NCBI RefSeq assembly: GCF_040675875.1 | Contig: NZ_JBEGII010000001.1 | Span: forward strand, 3,782,001-3,846,000 | Direction of reading: 5' to 3' | Origin: Microbacterium sp. LWO12-1.2 | GTDB taxonomy: Bacteria; Actinomycetota; Actinomycetes; Actinomycetales; Microbacteriaceae | DNA: 64,000 bases | Part shown: positions 8,340-15,685 of the stretch, piece after piece | Layout of the letters: each line of letters begins with the position of its first letter | Numbering within the stretch: the first letter of the stretch is position 1 | Position numbers and translations under genes: made by a program | Notes under the pieces: model-generated | What the model saw: only the letters and a program-made list of their open reading frames with translations | What the model was told of the DNA's origin: nothing | Databases searched by the model: none

Positions 8340-9158
8340 TCAGGAAAGCTGCCAGGGGAAGAACACGATGAAGATGGCCGCGGATGCCACGAGGCACACG
8401 GCGATGAAGACGGTGTCGCGCACCCGGAACGGCACCAGGTGCCGCTCGGTGCGGGTCGCATGCGCGCCGAAGGCCCGCGAGTCCATCGCGAGGGCGACGC
8501 GCTCGGCATGCCGGATCGCGCCGGCCAGCAGCGGCACGATGTAGCCCCAGCCGCGCGCGATGCGGGCGAACGGCCCACGCCCGCCGTGGTGGCCGCGCAC
8601 ACGATGGGCGGCACGGATGACCGACAGCTCATGGCCGAACCGCGGCACGAACCGGAACGCCGCGAGCGCGGTGTACCCGATCCGATACGGCACGCGCAGC
8701 TGTTGGATGCTGGCGCGCACCAGATCCGGTCCGCTCGTGGTGAGGCCGCCGATGAGGGCGAGGGCCACGATCGAGCCGAGACGCAGTGCGGTGGCGAACC
8801 CGATCTCGAGCGCGCCGGCGTAGAGCGTCCAGTCGCCGATGCTCAGCACGGGCTCCGTCCCCCCGACCAGCGCGGCGTCGACCCACAGCGAGAATCCGAC
8901 CCCGATCGCCGCCACGCCGAGCGGCAGTGCCACCAGCAGAAGGAGCAGCAGGCGAGCGGTGAGGCGGGCGCCCACGAGGATCAGCAGGTACGCGAACGCG
9001 AGGAAGGCGAGCGGCGTCGCGAGGTCGCGCACGAAGACGAGCAGCAGCATTGCGGGGGCCACGCCCGCCACCTTGGAGAGCGGATTCAGGGCGTAGAGGA
9101 ACTGGCGCCGGGAGGTCGCGACCATCGCGGCGTAGGGGTCGAAGACGATGGCGCTCAC
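8340..9158 (-). CDS. ecfT: ECF transporter transmembrane subunit EcfT (CbiQ/YkoC family)
   Basis: 272 residues. Four to five hydrophobic segments are followed by the long cytoplasmic coupling helices with the two Ala-Arg signatures of EcfT proteins: AAHRVRG and AMDSRAFG, each giving an arginine that docks onto one ATPase domain. It joins the S component to the ATPases. The GTG start at 9158 overlaps the ATPase stop (GTGA), giving an ecfA-ecfT-SIP-S1 operon. A short hydrophobic helix at the end (VFIAVCLVASAAIFIVFF) is probably a last membrane span. Confidence 0.88.
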   Translation of the reverse strand: MSAIVFDPYAAMVATSRRQFLYALNPLSKVAGVAPAMLLLVFVRDLATPLAFLAFAYLLILVGARLTARLLLLLLVALPLGVAAIGVGFSLWVDAALVGGTEPVLSIGDWTLYAGALEIGFATALRLGSIVALALIGGLTTSGPDLVRASIQQLRVPYRIGYTALAAFRFVPRFGHELSVIRAAHRVRGHHGGRGPFARIARGWGYIVPLLAGAIRHAERVALAMDSRAFGAHATRTERHLVPFRVRDTVFIAVCLVASAAIFIVFFPWQLS

Positions 9159-10894
9159 GAGTCGTCCGCCGACCGGTGGGATGCCAGCACGCGCTGCAAC
9201 GCCGGGAGACGCAGACCGGCAGCCGCGAACGTCTGCTCATCGGCGAAGAGGTCGGCGGTGCGGCCGGCGGCGTGCACGCGACCGGCTTTCAGGATGACCG
9301 TGTGCGTGGCGTGCTCGGCGACCAGCTGCAGGTCGTGCGTCACGATCACGATCGTGGTGCCTTCGGCCCGCAGCCCTTCGAGCAGCGCGAGCAGCTCAGA
9401 GGCGCGGGCGCGATCCTGTCCGAAGGTCGGCTCGTCGAGCGCCAGCACCTGCGGGCGGGTGATGAGCGCCGTGCCGACCGAGAGGCGTCGCTTCTCGCCG
9501 CCGGAGAGCAGGAACGGATGCACGTCGGCCTTGTGCTCCAGTCCGAAGCGGGCGAGCATCTCCTGCACGCGTTCCGTGATCTCGGCATCCGTGATCCGTG
9601 CGTCTCCGGGTCCCTGAGTGTGGGTACCCGAGCCTGTCGAAGGGCGAAGGGTCAACCCGTGCGCGAGTTCGTCGAACACCGTGTGCGCGATGAACTGGTG
9701 TTCGGGGTTCTGGAACACGAACCCGATGTGAGCGGCGAGGTCGCGCGGAGCGGCGGTCGCCGGGTCGAGGCCGACGACGTCGACCTGTCGTCTAGGCGGT
9801 GGCACGACCCCGGCGAGTGCCTGGATGAGCGTGGTCTTGCCCGCGCCATTCGCCCCGACGATCGCGGTGAGCGTTCCCGGCGCGATGTCGAGGTCGATGC
9901 CGTGCAGGATCTCGGTGCGATGGCGTTTCACGGTCAGCCCGTGCGCGCGGATGATCGGAGCGGCGTCGGGTGCAGGGGCGGCGGCCGGCACTGCGGCAGC
10001 GCTGAACCCCTGCGCGCTGACCTCCTGCGTGCTGACCTCCTGCGTGCTGAGGGCCGTCGCCAGCTCGACGGGGGTGAGCGGAAGGGGGTCGACGCGGATG
10101 CCGTCTCCCCGCATCCGCAGGGCGGCGAGGGTCGCGGCTGGTAGCCAGACGCCCATCGCGAGCAGCTCGTCGGCGTGCGTGCGGATGATCTCGTCCGCTG
10201 GACCGTCGAACGCCACAGCGCCCTCGCGGTCGAGCACGATCGCCCGCGTGACGAAGCCCATGGCCGCGTCGAGATTGTGCTCGACCAGCAGGATCGCGCG
10301 ATCCCCGGCTGCGACGACATCCGTCAGCGCGGCGTAGACGTCGTCGATGCCCTGAGGGTCGAGGTTGGCCGTCGGCTCGTCGAGCACGATCAGCGGGGAG
10401 CCCATCGCGAGTGCGCAGGCGATCGCGAGGCGTTGACGCCCGCCGCCGGAGAGCCGGTCGGGGTTCTCGTCCCGTCGCTCCCACAGGCCGACGCGGCGCA
10501 GGGAGTCCTCGGCGCGAGCGCGCACCTCGTCGAGCGGCAGTCGCAGGTTCTCGGGGCCGAACGCGACCTCGTCGTACACGGTGCCCGTGACGATCTGCGC
10601 ATCGGGGTCCTGGAACACCATCGCGACATGCGTGCTCAGGGTCGCCGTGTGGGTGGTCGCGGTATCGAGCCCTCCCGCTTCGACCGTGCCCGTCATGGTC
10701 GCCGGTACCGCGTGGGGGATGAGCCCGTTCAACGCGAGCGTCAGCGTGGACTTGCCGGAACCGGAGGGGCCGAGCAGCAGTACGACCTCGCCCTGCTCGA
10801 TGTCGAAGGTCACATCGCGGGGCGACGGGTGCGCGGCATCGGCGTGGGTGAGTGTGACATCACGCACGCGGAGAAGAGGCGCGGATGAGCGCAC
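9155..10894 (-). CDS. ecfA: ECF transporter ATPase, two fused ABC domains (YkoD type)
   Basis: 579 residues holding two complete ABC ATPases. Domain 1: Walker A LLGPSGSGKST, signature LSGGGRQRLAIA, Walker B LIVLDEPTANLD. Domain 2: Walker A IVGANGAGKTT, signature LSGGEKRRLSVG, Walker B LALDEPTFGQD. The linker near residues 280-300 holds a tandem STQEV-type repeat, and domain 2 contains a Gly/Ser/Thr-rich insertion (RPSTGSGTHTQG) typical of a dispersed DNA repeat read as protein. The fused layout is that of B. subtilis YkoD. It starts at GTG 10894 with no clear ribosome site, about 38 bases downstream of an iron box, so it is the first gene of an iron-controlled operon. Confidence 0.9.
   Translation of the reverse strand: MRSSAPLLRVRDVTLTHADAAHPSPRDVTFDIEQGEVVLLLGPSGSGKSTLTLALNGLIPHAVPATMTGTVEAGGLDTATTHTATLSTHVAMVFQDPDAQIVTGTVYDEVAFGPENLRLPLDEVRARAEDSLRRVGLWERRDENPDRLSGGGRQRLAIACALAMGSPLIVLDEPTANLDPQGIDDVYAALTDVVAAGDRAILLVEHNLDAAMGFVTRAIVLDREGAVAFDGPADEIIRTHADELLAMGVWLPAATLAALRMRGDGIRVDPLPLTPVELATALSTQEVSTQEVSAQGFSAAAVPAAAPAPDAAPIIRAHGLTVKRHRTEILHGIDLDIAPGTLTAIVGANGAGKTTLIQALAGVVPPPRRQVDVVGLDPATAAPRDLAAHIGFVFQNPEHQFIAHTVFDELAHGLTLRPSTGSGTHTQGPGDARITDAEITERVQEMLARFGLEHKADVHPFLLSGGEKRRLSVGTALITRPQVLALDEPTFGQDRARASELLALLEGLRAEGTTIVIVTHDLQLVAEHATHTVILKAGRVHAAGRTADLFADEQTFAAAGLRLPALQRVLASHRSADDS
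9604..9652 (-). repeat. Dispersed palindromic repeat read in frame inside ecfA
   Basis: Read on the minus strand this segment contains CCCTTCGACAGGCTCGGG followed shortly by CTCAGGGACC, the word pair known from dispersed repeats found in many bacterial genomes. It is translated as RPSTGSGTHTQGPG between the HGLTL strand and the ITDAEI helix of the second ABC domain, a place where related ATPases have no such loop. The reading frame is kept. The copy number of this repeat elsewhere in the genome cannot be seen from here. Confidence 0.5.
10010..10054 (-). repeat. Three 15-bp tandem repeats in the ecfA linker
   Basis: Three back-to-back copies of CTGCGTGCTGACCTC (first copy with one change, third degenerate at its end) lie at 10010-10024, 10025-10039 and 10040-10054. 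They encode STQEV-STQEV-SAQGF in the linker between the two ATPase domains. Unit length is a multiple of three, so copy-number changes would alter linker length without a frameshift. Confidence 0.85.
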
Positions 10895-10931
10895 GGCGGA
10901 ACCCCGGGTCGGTGGAACGTACCGTACTAAC

Positions 10932-10950
10932 TTAGCTGAGCCTTACCTGG
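10932..10950. promoter_or_regulatory. Iron box (DtxR/IdeR-type operator) upstream of ecfA
   Basis: TTAGCTGAGCCTTACCTGG agrees with the 19-base iron-box consensus of DtxR/IdeR regulators at about 14 positions, including the central AGSCT and ACCT core. It lies 37 bases upstream of the ecfA start, between the S2 gene and ecfA. DtxR-type proteins loaded with ferrous iron bind such sites and block transcription, so the operon should be on when iron is scarce. Confidence 0.72.
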
Positions 10951-10984
10951 GTTGCCACGTCGGATCGGGGCGATCGGTGACGGG

Positions 10985-11524
10985 TCAGCGGCGTGCGACG
11001 CCCGCGCGACTCAGCGCGGTGCCGACGCCGAGGCCGACCGCTGTCCACCCGATCGGTCCCAGCACCGAGAGCGCCAGGTACGCGATCTGCGCCCAGAGGG
11101 GCAGCGTTCCCAGGTGCGCGGCGAAGAACACGACCACGGCCACGATGACGCCGATCACCGCGGCGGAGATGAAGAAGCGCCACGGCCCCCAGGCCCGGTA
11201 GCGGGTGAGGGCTGCGACGCCCTCCTGGATCGCGCCGAACAGCAGCGCGGTGCCGATGAAGCGCAGCGCCCAGGCCGGGTTGAAGGCGCTCGCCACGAGA
11301 GCAGCGATCAGGTGGGTGACCAGGGCGACGAGCGGGCGGCGCAGCACCTCCTGCGCGATGATCCCGGGTAGCACGTGCGATCCGAGCAGCAGGCCGTACG
11401 CCCAGGGGGCCGCGATCAGCACGACCGGGGTCAACAGCCCCGCGATGCCGCCGATGATGCCCGTCGCCACGCCGATCGCCGCGCAGACGAGCAGCACACG
11501 GGTCGACAGGACGGTTCGGGCCAC
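10985..11524 (-). CDS. ECF transporter S component, YkoE family (S2)
   Basis: 179 residues, almost entirely six hydrophobic segments. The segment GAIQEGVAALTRYRAWGPW matches the YkoE pattern in which an acidic residue is followed by a Tyr-Arg-x-Trp turn. It reads in the same direction as ecfA and lies 90 bases upstream of it, so it could be co-transcribed, but the iron box lies in the gap between them. The GTG start at 11524 is placed by a leaderless promoter (TAGGCT six bases upstream). Having two YkoE-like S components around one ATPase/EcfT set suggests either a paired substrate-binding unit or two alternative ligands sharing one motor. Confidence 0.75.
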   Translation of the reverse strand: MARTVLSTRVLLVCAAIGVATGIIGGIAGLLTPVVLIAAPWAYGLLLGSHVLPGIIAQEVLRRPLVALVTHLIAALVASAFNPAWALRFIGTALLFGAIQEGVAALTRYRAWGPWRFFISAAVIGVIVAVVVFFAAHLGTLPLWAQIAYLALSVLGPIGWTAVGLGVGTALSRAGVARR

Positions 11525-11530
11525 GGCTCC

Positions 11531-11536
11531 AGCCTA
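11531..11536 (-). promoter_or_regulatory. -10 element TAGGCT of the S2 gene, leaderless start
   Basis: On the minus strand TAGGCT is followed by six bases and then the GTG start of the S2 gene. The TANNNT-N6-start pattern is typical of leaderless actinobacterial transcripts, and there is no Shine-Dalgarno sequence. Confidence 0.6.
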
Positions 11537-11577
11537 CTTGCGCGAGGGAGCGTCCCGGGCGGCGAGGGGCCGTGCAA

Positions 11578-11652
11578 AAACCCGGACGATTCGTCGTCGG
11601 CGCGGCGCGTCGGGGCGTGCCGCGCCGCGCGGATGCCGGATCGTCCGGGTTT
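11578..11652. repeat. Long-armed inverted repeat between S2 and cstA
   Basis: A 13-bp perfect outer stem (AAACCCGGACGAT at 11578-11590 with its complement at 11640-11652) encloses a GC-rich inner palindrome (GGCGCGGC / GCCGCGCC, roughly 11599-11626). It sits in the gap between two divergent genes, so it is not a normal terminator for either. It may be a dispersed extragenic repeat or a structured operator. Confidence 0.65.
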
Positions 11653-11786
11653 CGCCACAGCGGGCCGCATCCGTTCGTCGCGTCGACCATGCCGCTCGTC
11701 GCAGCATCCGCTCTCCACCGCTCGTCCCTGCGCGGGAGCTTCCTAGCGTGGGACAACGCAATGATGCGCACACCGAGGAGAACCCC

Positions 11787-14072
11787 ATGACTGCACCTTC
11801 GTCGCGCCGCCGCGACGGCGCCGGCCTCGTCGATGGCGATCCCGTCATCGTCACCGACCCGAAACTCCCCCCGGTCGCTCTGACCGACGACCACCACGAG
11901 AAGGCGAACCGCTGGACGTGGCCGAAGATCCTCATCTGGTCGGCGATCGCCCTGCTGGGCGCTGTCGCCTGGACCATGCTCGCGATCGTGCGCGGTGAGA
12001 CCGTCAACGCGATCTGGTTCGTGTTCGCCGCGGTCTGCACGTACCTGATCGGGTACCGCTTCTACTCCAAGGTGATCGAGAAGTACATCACCCGCCCGGA
12101 CGACCGCCGCGCTACCCCTGCCGAGGTCAAGCAGGACGGCAAGGACTACGTCCCCACCGACCGCCGTGTGCTCTACGGCCACCACTTCGCCGCCATCGCC
12201 GGTGCCGGTCCGCTCGTCGGACCCGTGCTCGCGGCGCAGATGGGATACCTCCCCGGCACGATCTGGATCATCGTGGGCGTCGTGCTCGCCGGTGCCGTGC
12301 AGGACTACACGGTCCTCTTCTTCTCTATGCGCCGCGGCGGCCGCACGATCGGGCAGATGGCGCGCCAGGAGCTCGGCCGCATCGGCGGAACCGCCGCGAT
12401 CATCGCCTCGCTGCTGATCATGCTGATCATCGTCGCGATCCTCGCGCTCGTGGTCGTGAACGCCCTCGGCGAGAGCCCCTGGGGCGTCTTCTCGGTGGCG
12501 ATGACCATCCCGATCGCGATCTTCATGGGCATCTACCTGCGCTTCCTGCGCCCCGGCAAGGTGACAGAGGTCTCGATCATCGGCTTCGTGCTGCTGATGG
12601 CCGCGATCATCGGCGGCGGCTGGGTCGCCGGCACCGACTGGGGACAGGCGATCTTCCACCTCGACCGCACCACGATCGCGTGGGGCATCATCATCTACGG
12701 CTTCATCGCCGCCGTGCTCCCGGTCTGGCTGCTGCTCGCTCCGCGCGACTACCTCTCCACGTTCATGAAGATCGGCGTGATCGTGATGCTCGCCGGGGCG
12801 ATCATCCTGGTGCGCCCCGAGATCACAGTCCCCGCTGTCAGCATCTTCGGTGAGAACGGGATGGGTCCGGTGTTCGCCGGTCCGCTCTTCCCGTTCCTGT
12901 TCGTGACGATCGCCTGCGGCGCTCTGTCGGGCTTCCATGCGCTGATCGCCTCGGGCACGACGCCCAAGCTCATCGAGAAGGAGCGCCAGACGCGCTTCAT
13001 CGGCTACGGCGGCATGCTCATGGAGTCGTTCGTCGCGATCATGGCGCTGGTCGCCGCGATCTCGATCGACCAGGGCATCTACTTCGCGATGAACGCGCCG
13101 ACGGCAGCGACAGGGGGCACGGTCGAAGGGGCCGTGGCCTTCGTGAACTCGTTGGGCCTGACGGGGGTGAACCTCACACCCGAGATGCTCACGGGAACGG
13201 CCCAGGCGGTCGGCGAGGAGTCGATCGTCTCGCGCACCGGTGGCGCGCCGACCCTGGCGCTCGGACTCGCTCACATCATGCAGCAGGCACTCGGCGGCCA
13301 GGCGCTCATGGCGTTCTGGTACCACTTCGCGATCATGTTCGAGGCGCTGTTCATCCTCACCGCCGTGGATGCCGGAACCCGCGTGGCCCGCTTCATGCTG
13401 CAGGACTCGATCGGCGCCTGGTTCCCCAAGTTCCGTGACGTCTCCTGGCGCCCCGGCGTCTGGATCTGCACCGCGATCATGGTGGCCGGCTGGGGAGCGA
13501 TCCTCATCCTCGGCGTCACCGACCCGCTCGGTGGCATCAACACCTTCTTCCCGCTGTTCGGCATCGCGAACCAGCTGCTCGCCGCGATCGCGCTCGCCGT
13601 GGTGATGGCCATCGTCGCCAAGCGCGGCAAGAGCTACATCAAGTGGCTGTGGATCATCGGGCTGCCGCTCGCGTTCACCGCGGTCGTCACGATCACGGCC
13701 TCGCTGTACAAAATCCTCTCCCCGGTTCCGGCGATCGGCTACTGGGCGAACCACTTCAAGTACGTGGCCGCCCGTGACAGCGGAGACACCTCGCTCGGAG
13801 CGCCCGAAGTGCTCGAAGCGGTCATCCGCAACACCGCGGTGCAGGGCACCCTGTCGATCATCTTCGTCACGCTCGCGATCATCGTGATGATCGCCGCTGT
13901 GGTCGTGACGATCACGGCGATCCGCAACGGCGGCGGCGAGAACACCGAGGAGACCCCGGTCGCGTCGCGGCGCTTCGCCCCTGCCGGGTTCCTTCCCACC
14001 GCGACCGAGCGCGAGCTCGAGAAGCAGTGGGAGCCGATCCTCGCGGATGAGCGCAAGGCGTCGACGCACTGA
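11787..14072 (+). CDS. cstA: CstA family carrier (carbon starvation / pyruvate or peptide transporter)
   Basis: 761 residues with 16 or more hydrophobic segments; E. coli CstA has about 700. The CstA signatures GHHFAAIAGAGPLVGPVLAAQMGY near residue 130 and GGAPTLALGLAHIM in the second half are clear, and the last 45 residues are a charged tail. Family members take up pyruvate (BtsT, CstA) or have been linked to peptide uptake. ATG 11787 follows a GAGGAG; an upstream TAGCGT (11744-11749) is a plausible -10. The next gene is a YbdD/YjiX-type partner and then a LytS/LytTR system, the grouping seen for pyruvate carriers in E. coli, so pyruvate is the favoured substrate by inference. Confidence 0.9.
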   Translation: MTAPSSRRRDGAGLVDGDPVIVTDPKLPPVALTDDHHEKANRWTWPKILIWSAIALLGAVAWTMLAIVRGETVNAIWFVFAAVCTYLIGYRFYSKVIEKYITRPDDRRATPAEVKQDGKDYVPTDRRVLYGHHFAAIAGAGPLVGPVLAAQMGYLPGTIWIIVGVVLAGAVQDYTVLFFSMRRGGRTIGQMARQELGRIGGTAAIIASLLIMLIIVAILALVVVNALGESPWGVFSVAMTIPIAIFMGIYLRFLRPGKVTEVSIIGFVLLMAAIIGGGWVAGTDWGQAIFHLDRTTIAWGIIIYGFIAAVLPVWLLLAPRDYLSTFMKIGVIVMLAGAIILVRPEITVPAVSIFGENGMGPVFAGPLFPFLFVTIACGALSGFHALIASGTTPKLIEKERQTRFIGYGGMLMESFVAIMALVAAISIDQGIYFAMNAPTAATGGTVEGAVAFVNSLGLTGVNLTPEMLTGTAQAVGEESIVSRTGGAPTLALGLAHIMQQALGGQALMAFWYHFAIMFEALFILTAVDAGTRVARFMLQDSIGAWFPKFRDVSWRPGVWICTAIMVAGWGAILILGVTDPLGGINTFFPLFGIANQLLAAIALAVVMAIVAKRGKSYIKWLWIIGLPLAFTAVVTITASLYKILSPVPAIGYWANHFKYVAARDSGDTSLGAPEVLEAVIRNTAVQGTLSIIFVTLAIIVMIAAVVVTITAIRNGGGENTEETPVASRRFAPAGFLPTATERELEKQWEPILADERKASTH

Positions 14073-14082
14073 GATGGTCATC

Positions 14083-14319
14083 ATGACGAACCGGACGGAT
14101 GCCGCGACCACCCCACTGCGCGCGCTGCTCAGCGTCGTGGTGCGGGTCGGCCGCGGCATCCGCTGGTACATGACGACCCTGATGGGCGACACCGCCTATG
14201 CGACCTACGTCACGCATCATCACCGGCAGCATCCGGACGAGGAGCCGATGACCGAGCGTCAGTTCTGGCGGCAGCGGATGGACGACCAAGACCGCAATCC
14301 CGGTGCTCGCTGCTGCTGA
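14083..14319 (+). CDS. YbdD/YjiX family small protein, CstA partner
   Basis: A 78-residue protein that begins 10 bases after the cstA stop. The central block GRGIRWYMTTLMGDTAYATYVTHHHRQHPDEEPMTERQFWRQRMD is the hallmark of the YbdD/YjiX (DUF466) family (Tyr, His and Trp positions conserved). These proteins are nearly always encoded next to cstA or btsT and are thought to help the carrier; the mechanism is unknown. An in-frame ATG at 14074 would add three residues; I prefer 14083 because GAGATGG lies at ribosome-site distance from it. The protein ends in Cys-Cys. Confidence 0.85.
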   Translation: MTNRTDAATTPLRALLSVVVRVGRGIRWYMTTLMGDTAYATYVTHHHRQHPDEEPMTERQFWRQRMDDQDRNPGARCC

Positions 14320-14358
14320 CCCGGCCGGGGGCCTCGCCGATATGGCGGCCGGTGTCAG
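14316..14358. terminator. Imperfect hairpin after the cstA operon
   Basis: CTGACCCGGCCG at 14316-14327 pairs with CGGCCGGTGTCAG at 14346-14358 with a single bulged base. It begins at the stop of the YbdD-like gene. No T-run follows, so termination strength is uncertain. Confidence 0.45.
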
Positions 14359-14441
14359 GTTCTGCGGCCGGATTCTGGCTGTCTGGCCGCAGAACCTGCG
14401 CGGGGCCGCAGAACTTCAGGGCCCGTCTGGCCGCAGAACCT
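14356..14441. repeat. Repeated GGCCGCAGAACCT words before the histidine kinase
   Basis: An inverted pair (CAGGTTCTGCGGCC at 14356-14369, GGCCGCAGAACCTG at 14385-14398) is followed by a degenerate third copy (14404-14416) and a further copy (14429-14441) whose last base is the first base of the -10 element of the kinase gene. The arrangement, ending exactly at a promoter, suggests an operator or a structured leader, but could also be part of a termination region. Confidence 0.6.
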
Positions 14442-14446
14442 AGGCT
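14441..14446 (+). promoter_or_regulatory. -10 element TAGGCT of the histidine kinase gene, leaderless start
   Basis: TAGGCT is followed by six bases and the ATG of the kinase at 14453, with no ribosome site in between. It matches the other TANNNT-N6/7-start promoters of the window. Confidence 0.6.
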
Positions 14447-14452
14447 GAACCC

Positions 14453-15634
14453 ATGACCGACGTCGTTCTCGCCGCTGTGCTGGGCGTGCTCGGCGGCATC
14501 GTCCTGACGGTGCTGCTGCTGCTCGCACGCCGGCTCGCGCGCGGAGCGGCCGACCTCGGCAGCGACGCGGAGCAGGCGGCCCTACGCGCTCTGCACCACG
14601 CGAGCCTGGCGGCCCCGCACCTGCGCGGAGGACTCTCGACGCCCGAGGTCGTGAAGGCGGCGCGGCATCTGCGGGTGCTGCTCGGCAGCACGGCGGTCGC
14701 GATCGTCGGCGACGATGACGCGGTCGCGTTCGACGGTGCGTCCGACGGCTTGGAGCCCAGCGCGGTGCGCATCGCCGAGCGGGTCAGGGCGTCCGGTCGT
14801 CGGCAGGTCTTCCCTGCATCCGGGGACCACGATCACCTGGAAGGTGTCGGGGCGCCGATCCTCGTCGACGGACAGGTGATCGGCGTGGTCGTCGCATTCG
14901 CGGCACCGGTGCGCGCGGCCCTCGTGCGGGCGGCGGAGGAGGTCGCCGACTGGTGCGCGGCCCAGGTCGAACTCGGTGGTCTCGATGCCTCCCGCACGCA
15001 GCTGGCCGAGGCCGAGCTGCGCTCACTGCGTGCGCAGATCTCTCCGCACTTCATCTACAACGCCCTCACCGCGATCGCCTCGTTCATCCTCACCGATCCC
15101 GCCCGCGCGCGGGAGCTCGTGCTCGAGTTCGCCGACTTCACGCGCTACTCCTTCCGTCGTCAGGGCGAGTTCACGACGCTCGCCGAGGAGCTCGGCAGCA
15201 TCCACTCCTACCTGGAGCTCGAACGCGCGCGGTTCGGCGAGCGGCTGCGGGTCACGCTGCAGATCGCGCCGGAGACCCTCGCCACCGTCATCCCCTTCCT
15301 CTCGGTGCAGCCGCTCGTCGAGAATGCGGTGCGGCACGGCCTGGAGCCGGGCGAAGGGGGAGGGGAGATCCGCATCTCCTCACGCGACGACGGCACCCAC
15401 ACCGAGATCACGGTCGAAGACGACGGCATCGGGATGGATCCGGAGGGACTGCGGGCGGTGCTCACGGCGGGCGACGAGGGCGTGCATGTGGGGCTGCGCA
15501 ACGTCGACACGCGGCTGCGGCAGCTGTACGGCACCGACGGGGGACTGGTCGTCGAGACGAACACGGGCGCGGGTACCCTGGTGCGCATGCGGGTGCCGAA
15601 GTCGCAGCCGCTGAACGATCCGGACAACGACTGA
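14453..15634 (+). CDS. LytS/YehU-type sensor histidine kinase
   Basis: 393 residues. One N-terminal membrane span (residues 5-25), a GAF-like domain (about 45-170), then a His_kinase domain with the phosphoacceptor His199 in AQISPHFIYNALTAI and a HATPase domain (LVENAVRHGL, DDGIGMD). Unlike classical LytS it has no five-span 5TM-Lyt sensor region, so it probably senses a soluble or carrier-transmitted signal. It pairs with the LytTR regulator 51 bases downstream. Its position between a CstA-type carrier and a monocarboxylate-type symporter resembles the E. coli BtsS/BtsR and YpdA/YpdB pyruvate systems. Confidence 0.9.
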   Translation: MTDVVLAAVLGVLGGIVLTVLLLLARRLARGAADLGSDAEQAALRALHHASLAAPHLRGGLSTPEVVKAARHLRVLLGSTAVAIVGDDDAVAFDGASDGLEPSAVRIAERVRASGRRQVFPASGDHDHLEGVGAPILVDGQVIGVVVAFAAPVRAALVRAAEEVADWCAAQVELGGLDASRTQLAEAELRSLRAQISPHFIYNALTAIASFILTDPARARELVLEFADFTRYSFRRQGEFTTLAEELGSIHSYLELERARFGERLRVTLQIAPETLATVIPFLSVQPLVENAVRHGLEPGEGGGEIRISSRDDGTHTEITVEDDGIGMDPEGLRAVLTAGDEGVHVGLRNVDTRLRQLYGTDGGLVVETNTGAGTLVRMRVPKSQPLNDPDND

Positions 15635-15681
15635 GATGCTCCGGACAATGACTGAGATGCTCCGGACAACGAGTGGGGTGC
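15619..15681. repeat. Three 21-bp tandem repeats across the kinase stop codon
   Basis: Three contiguous 21-base units at 15619-15639, 15640-15660 and 15661-15681 all begin TCCGGACAA and the first two end in CTGAGATGC. The true kinase stop (TGA 15632-15634) is inside unit 1, and unit 2 repeats it. Unit 3 has drifted to GAGTGGGGTGC and provides the ribosome site of the response regulator gene. A recent slippage or unequal exchange is the simplest origin. Confidence 0.9.
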
Positions 15682-15685
15682 GCTC

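Noticed and set aside
10932..14192. A 1086-codon open frame antisense to cstA
   Set aside because: The translation is a low-complexity Asp/His/Arg/Glu pattern expected from reading hydrophobic-protein codons backwards; cstA on the other strand is unmistakable.
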